A stretch of DNA of 64,000 nucleotides from Sinorhizobium psoraleae (GTDB lineage Bacteria; Pseudomonadota; Alphaproteobacteria; Rhizobiales; Rhizobiaceae), in assembly GCF_013283645.1 (NCBI RefSeq), contig NZ_JABEKV010000001.1:1108577-1172576 (forward strand). Direction: 5' to 3'. The position numbers and the translations under genes are program-made. Under the pieces are notes generated by a model. That model was given only the letters and a program-made list of their open reading frames with translations, made no database searches and was not told the origin of the DNA. This document shows, one piece after another, positions 52,915 to 61,722 of the stretch. Each line of letters begins with the position of its first letter. The stretch's first letter is position 1.

Positions 52915-54228
52915 TTATTTTGCGCGGGCGCGATAGACGGTGTCGAGCCAGACGGCGGTCACCAGCACGACACCGACGACGATCCGTTGGAGCGGGCTGT
53001 CGATGCCGACGAGCACCATGCCGGACTGCAGCGACTGCATGACGAGTGCGCCGAGCATGGCGCCCGCGATCGTACCCATGCCGCCGGCAAGCGAGGTGCC
53101 GCCGATGACGGCCGCGGCGATCGTGTAGAGTTCATCGAGCTCCCCTTGCGCGTTGGTGGCGGCGTTGAGGCGCGCCGTGGAGATCGCGGCGGCAACGGCA
53201 CAGAGCATGCCCATCAGCGCGAAAATCCTTACCGTCACCCAGCGCGTCTTGATGCCGGCAAGCTCGGCGGCTTCCGGATTGCCGCCGATTGCGAAGACGT
53301 AGCGGCCGAAGCGCAGACGCGTGGCGATGAAGGTCATGACGATGCCGATCAGGATGGCGATCAGCACCGGAATGGCGATGCCATGGGCGATGAAGAGGCC
53401 GCCTTCCGGCCAGGCGATGCCGTTGGCTTCGGCGTATTTACGGGCGATGTTGGCCGGCCAGGGATAGCTATTCGCGACCGCCACTGCGCCGAGGACGAGG
53501 GCGCAGCCAATTCCCGACAGGAAATACTCGGCCCAGACCGGGCGGCGCGGAAAGCCGAAGCGTTTGCGCTGCTTGCGCGAGTGGACAATGCTGGCGACGA
53601 TTGCGACGCAGGCGAGAAGGCCGACGATCCAGCTGGCTGTCGCGCCGATCGACCCTTCGGTGCCGCCGCCCATCAGGCGGAAGGTGGCGTCCATCGGCGC
53701 GACGGTTCGGCCGCTCGTGACGAACCAGGTGGCACCGCGCCAGACGAGCAGCCCGCCGAGCGTGACGATGAAGGACGGGACGTTGAGGAAGGCGATGATC
53801 ATGCCGTGGAGCGCACCGATTGCCGCGCCGAGCGAAAGGCCTGCAAGGAGCGTGATGATCCAGGTAGCCGGATGATTGAAGCCGAGGAGCTGTGGGAGAA
53901 GCTCCGCCTGCAACACGCCCATGATCATGCCGACGAAACCGAGGATCGAGCCGACCGACAGGTCGATGTTACGCGTGACGATGACCAGCACCATGCCCGT
54001 CGCCATGACGGCGACCGACGCGGTCTGCACCGACAGGTTCCAGAGGTTTCGCGGCGTGAGAAACAAGCCACCGGACAGGAAATTGAAGCCGATCCAGATG
54101 ATCAGCATCGCGCCGACCATGCCCAAGAGGCGGGTGTCGATTTCGGTGGCGCGGAAGAAGCGCTTCACCGGATTTTCCGCCGCGCTGCGCGCGCGATTAA
54201 AATGTGCGGTATTCGTCGTGTCGGCCAT
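52915..54228 (-). CDS. xylH: Sugar ABC transporter permease (XylH-like)
   Basis: A 437-residue permease of the CUT2 family with about ten or more hydrophobic segments. The blocks GMVLVIVTRNIDLSVGSILGF, LNVPSFIVTLGGLLVWRGATW, FAIGGNPEAAELAGI and IGGTSLAGGMGTIAGAMLGALVM are diagnostic. The extra central segments giving the long form are typical of XylH. It lies 12 bases upstream of xylG and 258 bases after xylF, the gap being filled by a repeat and a strong hairpin. Confidence 0.9.
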   Translation of the reverse strand: MADTTNTAHFNRARSAAENPVKRFFRATEIDTRLLGMVGAMLIIWIGFNFLSGGLFLTPRNLWNLSVQTASVAVMATGMVLVIVTRNIDLSVGSILGFVGMIMGVLQAELLPQLLGFNHPATWIITLLAGLSLGAAIGALHGMIIAFLNVPSFIVTLGGLLVWRGATWFVTSGRTVAPMDATFRLMGGGTEGSIGATASWIVGLLACVAIVASIVHSRKQRKRFGFPRRPVWAEYFLSGIGCALVLGAVAVANSYPWPANIARKYAEANGIAWPEGGLFIAHGIAIPVLIAILIGIVMTFIATRLRFGRYVFAIGGNPEAAELAGIKTRWVTVRIFALMGMLCAVAAAISTARLNAATNAQGELDELYTIAAAVIGGTSLAGGMGTIAGAMLGALVMQSLQSGMVLVGIDSPLQRIVVGVVLVTAVWLDTVYRARAK

Positions 54229-54306
54229 GGCCGCCGTCCCCCACTGTTTCCATTTGCCTATGCGGTCGTTCTACGCGCCGCGCGTCGTACCAGACGCGCA
54301 AAGGAT

Positions 54307-54377
54307 GCTGTAGCACGTTGAATTGCTGCATGTTTTTGTCCTTGGATCGGCTACGATTCAAGGAAACATGCAGTAGC
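54307..54377. repeat. Palindromic intergenic repeat, copy A
   Basis: About 71 bases with nested inverted repeats: TGCATGTTT/AAACATGCA outside and CCTTGGATCG/CGATTCAAGG inside. A second copy, roughly 80% identical by eye, lies at 55728-55797. Such elements are common in rhizobial intergenic regions; I cannot name the family. Confidence 0.75.
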
Positions 54378-54432
54378 GTCGCGTTGCCGCGATCTTATCA
54401 CCCGCACGCAAGACCGTCCCGACCTCGAGCAA

Positions 54433-54459
54433 ACGCCGCAACGGGTCACGTTGCGGCGT
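54433..54459 (-). promoter_or_regulatory. Strong stem-loop between xylF and xylH
   Basis: Perfect 11-bp stem ACGCCGCAACG / CGTTGCGGCGT with a five-base loop, 28 bases after the xylF stop on the minus strand. It has only a weak T-run, as expected for a partial terminator or mRNA-stabilising hairpin that leaves xylF more abundant than xylHG. Confidence 0.7.
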
Positions 54460-54486
54460 CTGGAGGTCAATTCAATTGCCGAGCCG

Positions 54487-55527
54487 TCAGTTACACGCGC
54501 CGATGGTGCCGGCAGCAACGCCCTGGCAGGCCGCGTCCTTGGAAATCCAGCCGGCGTCGATGACGACGTTCAGATTGTCCTTGGTGATGGCGAGCGGCGC
54601 CAGGAAGACCGACTTCATGGCAACACCCTTCGGTCCGCCGTTGAAGGTTTGAACGCCCTCGATCTCGTCCATCGTCTTGCCGCTGGCGAGAGCCGAAGCG
54701 ATTTCAGCGGCCTTCTTGCCGAGTTCACGCGCGTCCTTCCAGACGGAGACCGTCTGGGTGCCGAGCGCGACGCGGTTGAGTGCCGCAAAGTCTCCGTCCT
54801 GACCGGAAACCGGTACGGAGCCTGCGAGACCCTGTGCCGAAAGCGCGGCGATCGCGCCACCGGCCGTGCCGTCGTTCGAAGCCACGACCGCGTCGACCTT
54901 GTTGTCGTTGGCGGTCAGGAACTGCTCCATGTTCTTCTGCGCATTTTCCGGCTTCCAGCCATCGGTGTAGGCCTCGCCGACGTTCTTGACCTTGCCGCCG
55001 TCGACCGCTTCCTTCAGCACTTCCATCTGGCCGGCAAAGAGAAAGTCGGCATTCGGGTCGGACGAGGAGCCCTTGATGAAGACGAAGTTGCCCTCAGGCT
55101 TTACCTTGAAGACTTCGCGAGCCTGCATGCGGCCCACTTCCTTGTTATCGAAGGTGATGTAGAAGGCGTCCGGGTTCTCGATCAGGCGGTCATAGCCGAC
55201 GACCGGAATGCCCTCGGCGGTGGCCTTTTCGATCGCAGGGGCGATCGCATCGGAATCCTGGGCGAGCACGATCAAGGCGTTTGCGCCCTGCGCGATCAGC
55301 GACTCGATGTCGGTCAGCTGCTTGGCGGCGGAAGACTGGGCATCGGCGGAGATATATTTGTCGCCGGAAGCTTCAAGCGCGGCCTTGATGGCGGCTTCGT
55401 CGGTCTTCCAACGCTCTTCCTGAAAGTTCGACCAGGAAACGCCGACGACAAGGTCTTTGGCGATCGCGGCCGAATGCATTGACGCGATGATGGCAACCCC
55501 CGCCATCAGCTTCAAAACGGATTTCAT
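54487..55527 (-). CDS. xylF: Sugar ABC transporter substrate-binding protein (XylF-like)
   Basis: A 346-residue periplasmic protein with a signal peptide (cleavage after SAAIA), starting at ATG 55527 with GGGAGGA upstream. It follows E. coli XylF closely: [58 protein letters not shown] and [24 protein letters not shown]. The likely ligand is xylose or a similar pentose. First gene of the operon, controlled by the divergent ROK repressor. Confidence 0.9.
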   Translation of the reverse strand: MKSVLKLMAGVAIIASMHSAAIAKDLVVGVSWSNFQEERWKTDEAAIKAALEASGDKYISADAQSSAAKQLTDIESLIAQGANALIVLAQDSDAIAPAIEKATAEGIPVVGYDRLIENPDAFYITFDNKEVGRMQAREVFKVKPEGNFVFIKGSSSDPNADFLFAGQMEVLKEAVDGGKVKNVGEAYTDGWKPENAQKNMEQFLTANDNKVDAVVASNDGTAGGAIAALSAQGLAGSVPVSGQDGDFAALNRVALGTQTVSVWKDARELGKKAAEIASALASGKTMDEIEGVQTFNGGPKGVAMKSVFLAPLAITKDNLNVVIDAGWISKDAACQGVAAGTIGACN

Positions 55528-55629
55528 TTCATCCTCCCAATTGGTTGCGCCGTGCGCACGAACCTCCCGCACGCCTCCTCGGCCAACCCTGAAGTGCTGT
55601 CGTAAACGGGCCGCAACCAGTGCGGACTT

Positions 55630-55650
55630 TTTTCTCGACAGTCGAGAAAA
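55630..55650. promoter_or_regulatory. Probable ROK-repressor operator
   Basis: TTTTCTCGAC-A-GTCGAGAAAA, a perfect 21-base palindrome about 100 bases upstream of xylF and 220 bases upstream of the ROK gene. ROK sugar repressors bind AT-flanked CTCGA-like palindromes of this kind. Confidence 0.75.
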
Positions 55651-55727
55651 TAAATGTCAGAGTTTTAGCAGGCTGTCAACAAGGCTCCCGGCAGCGCCGC
55701 GCGTCTTTTCCGAGGTGCTCGAAAATC

Positions 55728-55797
55728 GCTGTAGCACTTTGAAATGCCGCCTGTTTTCATCCTTGAATCGGCTTCGATCCAGGGAAACAAGCAGGGC
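55728..55797. repeat. Palindromic intergenic repeat, copy B
   Basis: Second copy of the 70-base element described at 54307, with the same internal stem (CCTTGAATCG/CGATCCAGGG) but more mismatches in the outer stem. The two copies bracket xylF. Confidence 0.7.
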
Positions 55798-55872
55798 GCC
55801 TTGTCTTGCCGCTCAACAGATGCTTTGGAGGAGGCATGTGGTTGAAGGATCCGCCATCGACAGGGATGTGTA

Positions 55873-57081
55873 ATGCTGACCAAGTCCAGTACTGAACTTG
55901 TACGTCAGCAGAACAGCATGCTTGTCCTTGCGGCGCTCCGCCGGAGAGGCTCCTTGTCCCACACGGAAATCGCGTCGGAAACCGCTCTCGCCTCCGCCAC
56001 CGTCTCCGCCATCACCGCTGAGCTGGAACGCGCCGGGATCATCGCCAGGAGCGAACAGCATGTCCAGGGTGGCCGTGGCCGGCCGCGCGTGCTGCTCATG
56101 CCGAGACGCGACTACGGCTATGTGATCGTCGTGCGTATCTCGTCCGATATCGTGCAGTATTCGCTCGCCGACTATGGCGGCACGCTGCTCGACCGGTTCG
56201 AAGAAGCCAGAAACCACGACCTGAAGGGTACCGCGGCCTTCGGACAGATATTTGCCGCCGCGCTTGAACGGCTGCTCCAGCGCTCGCGCATCACGAAAGA
56301 AGAGGTGCTCGCCATCTCGATCAGCAGCAAGGGTCTCGTCGCCGGCGACGGGGCGCGGCTGATCTGGTCGCCGGTCTTCGGCAGCGAGGAACTCGATTTC
56401 CAAAGTCTGCTCCGGCCGGAGTGGCGGGCCAAGATCATGCTGAGCAACGAAACGCTGCTGGTCGCCCAGGCGCTGGCAGTCCGGGCCGAGGAGGGGAGGG
56501 ACGACTTCAAGGCGCTTGCGGCCATATCGCTCGGCCACAGCATTGGTCTCGGCCTGGCGCGGAAAGGGCATTTCGGCGAACTCGACGTTTCGGCGCCGAA
56601 TTTCGGGCACATGCTGCACACGAGTTCCGCCGGGCTCTGCCGGTGCGGTAGCCGTGGCTGTATCGAGGCAGCCGCCGGCTTCTATGGAATCCTGCGCACG
56701 GCCTTCGAGGTGCCTTCCGACACGATCCCCGCGAAATTCGTGCCGCTTTCGGAAATGGACAAGATCGCGGCCAGTGCGCGCCAGGGCCATCGGATGGCTG
56801 GATATGCCTTCCGCCAGGCCGGGATCGCTCTCGGCAACGGCATTTCCCGCCTGCTGAGCCTTTATGAGCCGATGCCGATCCTCGTCACCGGACCGGGGAC
56901 GCGCTACTTCGACCTCCTGCAGAAGGGGGTGGAGGAGGGGCTTGCCCAGTCCTTGCAGGTGCGCCTGATGGGTCCGCCGGAGATCACGGTCGTGGCCGAC
57001 GAGCAGCGGCTGGTTTTCGATGGTCATCTCAATCGGGCACTGAGCACGATCGATGGCGGCCTTGCCGCCGGGCACGACTAG
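55873..57081 (+). CDS. ROK-family transcriptional repressor (XylR-type)
   Basis: A 402-residue ROK regulator. The N-terminal winged helix is at about 18-75 (GSLSHTEIASETALASATVSAITAELERAGII), and the ROK kinase-fold domain carries the zinc motif CRCGSRGCIEAAAG. Divergent from xylFHG with a palindromic operator between. Sugar binding is expected to release the operator. Confidence 0.9.
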   Translation: MLTKSSTELVRQQNSMLVLAALRRRGSLSHTEIASETALASATVSAITAELERAGIIARSEQHVQGGRGRPRVLLMPRRDYGYVIVVRISSDIVQYSLADYGGTLLDRFEEARNHDLKGTAAFGQIFAAALERLLQRSRITKEEVLAISISSKGLVAGDGARLIWSPVFGSEELDFQSLLRPEWRAKIMLSNETLLVAQALAVRAEEGRDDFKALAAISLGHSIGLGLARKGHFGELDVSAPNFGHMLHTSSAGLCRCGSRGCIEAAAGFYGILRTAFEVPSDTIPAKFVPLSEMDKIAASARQGHRMAGYAFRQAGIALGNGISRLLSLYEPMPILVTGPGTRYFDLLQKGVEEGLAQSLQVRLMGPPEITVVADEQRLVFDGHLNRALSTIDGGLAAGHD

Positions 57082-57159
57082 AGGCGAGTCCCGGTACTTT
57101 TGCAATTTACAGTTATTTAGCGACTCCTTGCCAAGCTGTCCCAGGAGGCGGGGGCAGCC

Positions 57160-59514
57160 ATGTTTTCAGTGATTGCATGCATACGCAATGATCATGACTG
57201 GCGTCTGATCGCCGTAGCGGCGATCGTTTGTCTTGCCGGCAGCATCGCCACGATGCTGCTGTTGCTGCGTGCGCAGCGCAGCGAAGGCACCCAGCGGCGC
57301 CTTTGGACCGCGGCCTGCGCCTTTGCATCCGGTGTCGGCATCTGGTCGACGCACTTCATAGCGATGCTCGCCTATGACGGGGGTATACCGATCGCCTATG
57401 AGATCCGGGGAACGACACTCTCCGTGCTGGTGGCGATCGCGGCGTCCTGGATCGCACTTGCCGTCGCACTGACCGGGACCTCCCGTTACGCTTTCGCCGT
57501 CGGCGGTTTGCTGCTTGGCCTTGGCATCGCAGCGATGCATTTCACCGGCATGCGCGCGGTCGAAACGCAAGGCCAGGTCACCTTCGATTTTACATCGACC
57601 GTTACCGCCGTCATATTCGGCACGCTCATCGCCGGCGGTGCGCTTCATGCGTTTTGGACAATGTCCGGTGTCGGGAGGCTGGTCGTGTCGACGCTCCTGC
57701 TGGTTCTGGCGATATGCGCGATGCATTTCAAGTCGATGAGCGGTGTCAGCCTGGTGCCGGATCCGAGCATTGCGGCCGCGGATGTATTCGATCCCGCCTG
57801 GCTTGCCGGGGGCGTGATCGCCGCATCGACGACACTCATCCTCATGGCTTTCGGCGCGCTTTTTCTCGACAGGCACCTCACGGATCTTCGCGGGCTCGTC
57901 AACGCGTCGCTCGACGGCATGATGATCGTGCGCGATGACGAAATCATCGATGTGAACGAGCGCTTTGCCGATCTTTGCGGCCGGAGTGCAAGCGAATTGG
58001 CAAGAACAAGCCCAGCGGAGCTGTTCGTGCAGGATTGCGAGCGGCCGGTGGATCGCCCGGCGTTCGGCGGATCATGCGAACTCGAGCTGCTTCACGCGGA
58101 TGGGAGGCGAATCCCCGTCGAATATATCTGCCGCACGATCGAATACCGGGGCCGGGAGTGCGACGTGATTTTCGTGCGCGATCTCAGTCAACGCAAGGAG
58201 GCGGAACGCACGATCGAGCACCTTGCGCATCATGATGCGCTAACGGACCTTTCGAACCGCAGTTCGTTCGACCGCCGCATGGCGCAGGCAATCGCCGTGG
58301 CGAGTGCGAGGAACGAACCACTGGCCGTTCTCTGTCTCGATCTCGATCGCTTCAAGGCCGTCAACGACATTTTCGGTCACGGAGAAGGCGATCGCATTCT
58401 GCGCAAAGTGGCCGACATCCTGCGTGCAGCATGCGGGGAAGGCGATACGATCGCGCGGCTCGGCGGCGACGAATTCGCGATCATACAGCCTTCCGTCGCG
58501 CAGCCGGAGGCCTCGCGGCAATTGTCGGACCGCATTCTCGGCCTTTTCTCCGAGGAAATGGATACCAACCGCGATCCGATGGCCGTCGGCGTCAGCATCG
58601 GTGTGGCGATCTATCCGGCCGATGGGGTCACGGCGGACCGGCTTTGCAACAATGCCGATACGGCGCTTTACCGGGCGAAGCAGACCGGCAAGGGTATAGC
58701 CTGCTTCTTCGACGCCGAGATGGACGCAGCCGTGCGCACACGCCGGCAGATTGAAAACGATCTCCGGCACGCGGTCGTCAGGCGGCAGCTTTTCCTCGAG
58801 TACCAACCGCTCGTCGACGTGCGTGACGACAGGGTTGTCGGCTACGAGGCGTTGTTGCGCTGGAGGCATCCCGATCGCGGCCTCGTCAGTCCCAGCGTTT
58901 TCATTCCGATCGCCGAGGAAAGCGGCTCGATCATCCAGATCGGTGAGTGGGTGCTCGAGCAGGCCTGTTTTGAAGCAGTCCGGTGGAACGAACCGCTGCC
59001 GATTTCAGTCAACATATCGCCGGTCCAGTTTCTGCTTCCCAACCTCTTTGATCAGATCGAAGGGATTCTGAGGCGAACCGGTCTTGAGCCGCGCCGGCTG
59101 GAGCTGGAGATCACCGAAGCAGCCTTGATGCACAACAGAGATGACGTGCTGACGACCCTCGTCCGGCTGCGGTTGCTCGGTGTGCGCATCGTCATGGACG
59201 ATTTCGGAACGGGGCATTCCTCGCTCAGCAATCTGCAGACCTTCCCCTTCGACAAGCTGAAGATCGATTGTAGCTTCACCGCCGCCCTCGACAAGGATCC
59301 GGCGGCGCATGCCATCATCCGCGCGATCATCGCTCTCGGCCAGAGCCTCAACCTGCCGGTGGTGACCGAAGGCGTCGAAACCGAGCGACAGAGGCAGATC
59401 ATCGTCGAAGAGGGATGTCAGCAGATACAGGGCTTCCTCTCCGGTCGCCCGGGGCGCGCGCCGAGTTCCAGCCAACAGCCCGCGCGCCACCGGTTGAAAT
59501 CGGCCGAAGCGTGA
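57160..59514 (+). CDS. MHYT-PAS-GGDEF-EAL c-di-GMP signalling protein
   Basis: A 784-residue membrane protein. Seven N-terminal helices (about 15-235) carry the repeated MHYT-type motifs STHFIAML, AMHFTGM and AMHFKSM, thought to sense a diatomic gas through copper. A PAS domain (about 245-345) leads to a GGDEF domain with intact RLGGDEFAI (about 433) and an EAL domain with intact YEALLRW (563-565). Both active sites look functional, so it could make or hydrolyse c-di-GMP. The start ATG 57160 is 78 bases after the ROK gene. Confidence 0.92.
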   Translation: MFSVIACIRNDHDWRLIAVAAIVCLAGSIATMLLLLRAQRSEGTQRRLWTAACAFASGVGIWSTHFIAMLAYDGGIPIAYEIRGTTLSVLVAIAASWIALAVALTGTSRYAFAVGGLLLGLGIAAMHFTGMRAVETQGQVTFDFTSTVTAVIFGTLIAGGALHAFWTMSGVGRLVVSTLLLVLAICAMHFKSMSGVSLVPDPSIAAADVFDPAWLAGGVIAASTTLILMAFGALFLDRHLTDLRGLVNASLDGMMIVRDDEIIDVNERFADLCGRSASELARTSPAELFVQDCERPVDRPAFGGSCELELLHADGRRIPVEYICRTIEYRGRECDVIFVRDLSQRKEAERTIEHLAHHDALTDLSNRSSFDRRMAQAIAVASARNEPLAVLCLDLDRFKAVNDIFGHGEGDRILRKVADILRAACGEGDTIARLGGDEFAIIQPSVAQPEASRQLSDRILGLFSEEMDTNRDPMAVGVSIGVAIYPADGVTADRLCNNADTALYRAKQTGKGIACFFDAEMDAAVRTRRQIENDLRHAVVRRQLFLEYQPLVDVRDDRVVGYEALLRWRHPDRGLVSPSVFIPIAEESGSIIQIGEWVLEQACFEAVRWNEPLPISVNISPVQFLLPNLFDQIEGILRRTGLEPRRLELEITEAALMHNRDDVLTTLVRLRLLGVRIVMDDFGTGHSSLSNLQTFPFDKLKIDCSFTAALDKDPAAHAIIRAIIALGQSLNLPVVTEGVETERQRQIIVEEGCQQIQGFLSGRPGRAPSSSQQPARHRLKSAEA

Positions 59515-59529
59515 TTTTTCGTTGCGTGA

Positions 59530-59556
59530 AAACAAAGCCGGGCGTTGAGCCCGGCT
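59530..59556 (-). terminator. Intrinsic terminator of the idhA-like gene
   Basis: AGCCGGGC / GCCCGGCT perfect 8-bp stem with a five-base loop, followed on the minus strand by TTTGTTTTC; between the convergent c-di-GMP gene and the dehydrogenase gene. Confidence 0.8.
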
Positions 59557-59580
59557 GCACGTATTGTCGACGTGTCGGCC

Positions 59581-60573
59581 TCAGGCGATGCTGATCTGAC
59601 GCTTTTCAGCAACCGACTTCACGGCCGCGTCTGCCAGCGCCAGCGCGGCGAGGCCGTCCTTGCCGGAGGGGGTGATTTCCGCACCTTTTTCGACTGCGGC
59701 GATGAAGCTCTCGATCTCGTTTGCGTAGGCTTCGGTATAGCGCGTCATGAAGAAGTCATGCAGCGGCGGGCGCGTATAGCCTTCGCCGGTAGCGATTTCG
59801 ATTGAAACCGGGCGCTGGTTTTCCGCCGAGACGACACCCTTCGATCCGTGAACCTCGATGCGCTGATCGTAGCCATAGGTGGCGCGGCGCGAATTCGAGA
59901 TGATCGCCTGCCTGCCTGAGGCCGTCTGCAGGATGACCGAAACGCTGTCGTAGTCGCCGGCCTCGGCGATGGCCTTGTCCACGAGCACGGCGGCGGTGGC
60001 GGTGACCGTGACGGGCTCCTCCCCGAGCAGGAAGCGCGCCATGTCGAAATCGTGGATCGTCATGTCGCGGAAGATGCCGCCGGAGCGCTTGATGTAGTCG
60101 ACCGGCGGCGCACCCGGATCGCGCGAGGTGATCGTCACCATCTCGACATCGCCGATGCGGCCGTCGTCGATCGCCTTGCGCACCGCCATGAAATGCGGGT
60201 CGAAGCGGCGGTTGAAGCCGACCATCAGCTTTGCCTTGGTTTTCGACACGACCTTGAGGCAATCCTTAACCCGCTCGACATCAAGATCGATCGGCTTCTC
60301 GCAGAAGATCGCCTTGCCGGCGCGGGCGAAGCGCTCGATCAGGTCGGCATGCGTATCGGTCGGCGTGCAGATGACGACTGCATCGATATCGGCGGCGCTC
60401 TCGATCGCCTCGATCGTGCGCACCTCGCAACCATAAGTCTTGGCAATGGCGTCCGCCGCAGCCGGGAAAGCGTCGGCAACCGCCACGAGGACGGCGTCGG
60501 GATTGCCGCTGACGGCTTTCGCGTGAACCTTGCCGATACGCCCGGCGCCCAGAAGACCAAATCTCACAGTCAT
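59581..60573 (-). CDS. idhA: Inositol 2-dehydrogenase family oxidoreductase
   Basis: A 330-residue GFO/IDH/MocA protein with the NAD motif GLLGAGRIGKVHA and the catalytic EKPIDLD (Lys of EKP). GGIFRDMTIHDFDMARFLLGEEP follows, with the D/H pair used in IolG. It oxidises myo-inositol (possibly other polyols) to the 2-keto form. In S. meliloti idhA lies in the same neighbourhood as a sugar ABC operon and chvE on pSymB. Confidence 0.9.
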   Translation of the reverse strand: MTVRFGLLGAGRIGKVHAKAVSGNPDAVLVAVADAFPAAADAIAKTYGCEVRTIEAIESAADIDAVVICTPTDTHADLIERFARAGKAIFCEKPIDLDVERVKDCLKVVSKTKAKLMVGFNRRFDPHFMAVRKAIDDGRIGDVEMVTITSRDPGAPPVDYIKRSGGIFRDMTIHDFDMARFLLGEEPVTVTATAAVLVDKAIAEAGDYDSVSVILQTASGRQAIISNSRRATYGYDQRIEVHGSKGVVSAENQRPVSIEIATGEGYTRPPLHDFFMTRYTEAYANEIESFIAAVEKGAEITPSGKDGLAALALADAAVKSVAEKRQISIA

Positions 60574-60644
60574 TTTCGTCTCTCTCGAAATCCGGTCGCA
60601 ACCGGAAGGGGGCGCGATGATTGACGCTCATTGCGCAAAGGCGT

Positions 60645-60664
60645 CGCGGGCCGTGTGGCCCGCG
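60645..60664. repeat. Perfect GC-rich stem-loop
   Basis: CGCGGGCC / GGCCCGCG, 8-bp perfect stem with loop GTGT, 21 bases upstream of the 19-codon ORF and upstream of idhA on the other strand. Confidence 0.6.
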
Positions 60665-60685
60665 TATGTGTCAAGGAGTGTAACG

Positions 60686-60745
60686 ATGATTGAAGTCGCC
60701 GCAGACCGCGGCGAGGTGCGCCTCTCTCCCTTGCCTCCGCCCTGA
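60686..60745 (+). CDS. Possible 19-residue leader-type ORF
   Basis: ATG preceded by AAGGAG at seven bases, encoding MIEVAADRGEVRLSPLPPP and ending in a run of Pro codons before TGA. The strong ribosome-binding site and the hairpin just upstream hint at a real micro-ORF or leader peptide, but chance is possible. Confidence 0.35.
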   Translation: MIEVAADRGEVRLSPLPPP

Positions 60746-60924
60746 TTCTCCCGCTTGCGCCAATTTCGCGCGTAAAGCGGAATGAAAAGGCCAAATTCTT
60801 TAGTTACGGAATTTTTATTCTATTTCTGCTGCGGCCGTCAAGAGCTGGTTTGTGGCGGACACTTGCGGGCGCGGCCAATTTGCCCCTACAAGGGAGGCCA
60901 ATTGCACGTCGGCTGAGAGACAGG

Positions 60925-61155
60925 ATGCTCAAATTCATCGATCCGGACCACCCTTTTTATCGGCCCTTGTGGATCCGTCTGTTGATCGTCGCCTTCTGCG
61001 CCGCGTGGACGGCGGTCGAGTTCAGCAACGGACAGACGGTGTGGGGCATGATCTTCCTGGCCGTAACCGCCTATGCCGGCTGCGCCTTGCTCGTCTTCTA
61101 CAAGCCGAAGCAACCAGCCGATGACAAGACCGACACGGGTGACGCCCCTAAATGA
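60925..61155 (+). CDS. DUF3329-like small membrane protein
   Basis: A 76-residue protein with the N-terminal FIDPDHPFYRPLWIRLLIV block I know from rhizobial DUF3329 proteins and two membrane helices (about 16-32 and 41-58). Short charged tail (KPKQPADDKTDTGDA). GAGACAG precedes ATG 60925. Function unknown; it is convergent with the J-domain-like gene. Confidence 0.75.
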   Translation: MLKFIDPDHPFYRPLWIRLLIVAFCAAWTAVEFSNGQTVWGMIFLAVTAYAGCALLVFYKPKQPADDKTDTGDAPK

Positions 61156-61158
61156 AGG

Positions 61159-61614
61159 TCATGTCGACCTGTTGTCGCGCGGCAATCTTCGCGACGCTTC
61201 GTCGATCAGCATGTTGGCGAGCTTCATCCGGGCGGTGGCGTTGGCCCTGAACTCCGCCGGCAACCGGTCCGGATGGTTTGCGGCGGCGAAACGCCGTCGT
61301 TTGGCAGCAAGCGTCGTCGCGGTTTCCTGCTCCTCAAACGCAAGTTCGGCCGCGACCTCGGCAAGGCTGGTGCGTTCCAGGTACTCGGGCATCACCGGTG
61401 GCTGCGTCATCTCGGCCGGTGCAATCTCACTGTAGGCATGCGCCACGGCGTCGAATGCGGCTACGGACGGCGAGGTGTCGATGACGAAACCTTGCGGGAA
61501 GCCCGCTATTCCGTGCCGGAATGCCTGTTCGCCGACGTCCTCGTCGGAGGTTCCGGCCTGCTGCTCCGCCTTCAGTCTCTCGAGCACCGACTGGAACACC
61601 GACATGCCGAACAT
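61159..61614 (-). CDS. J-domain-like protein with a C-terminal HPD motif
   Basis: A 151-residue soluble protein, start at 61614 with AAGG upstream. The last 50 residues (AAKRRRFAAANHPDRLPAEF, then RMKLANMLIDEA) look like helices II and III of a J-domain with HPD at 114-116. The N-terminal 90 residues are acidic and unrelated to DnaJ. Position of the J-domain at the C-terminus is like DjlA/TerB-type cochaperones. Probably a DnaK partner of unknown client. Confidence 0.7.
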   Translation of the reverse strand: MFGMSVFQSVLERLKAEQQAGTSDEDVGEQAFRHGIAGFPQGFVIDTSPSVAAFDAVAHAYSEIAPAEMTQPPVMPEYLERTSLAEVAAELAFEEQETATTLAAKRRRFAAANHPDRLPAEFRANATARMKLANMLIDEASRRLPRDNRST

Positions 61615-61722
61615 GACGTCGCCTTCTCAAAAACACATTCATTCAAGGCGAACCGCTTTGCGGGCGCCCGGACGAAGCACCGGTTTTGGCGATCCTGCCC
61701 GATGAGGGTTATGCGGGCCTGA

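Larger units (their letters stand above)
55528..55872. promoter_or_regulatory. Divergent xylF/ROK control region
   Basis: 345 bases without a gene. They hold the perfect operator palindrome at 55630-55650, a palindromic repeat copy at 55728-55797 and the ribosome-binding sites of both flanking genes. Promoter boxes are not clear-cut. Confidence 0.7.
60574..60924. other. Intergenic region with a hairpin and a tiny ORF
   Basis: 351 bases holding the idhA promoter, a hairpin at 60645-60664, a 19-codon ORF at 60686 and an AT-rich stretch (60780-60830) that may contain the promoter of the small membrane-protein gene. No larger gene is seen. Confidence 0.55.

Noticed and set aside
52987-54321. A 444-codon open frame opposite xylH
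   Set aside because: Extreme Asp/Arg/Glu content typical of the complement of a membrane-protein gene.
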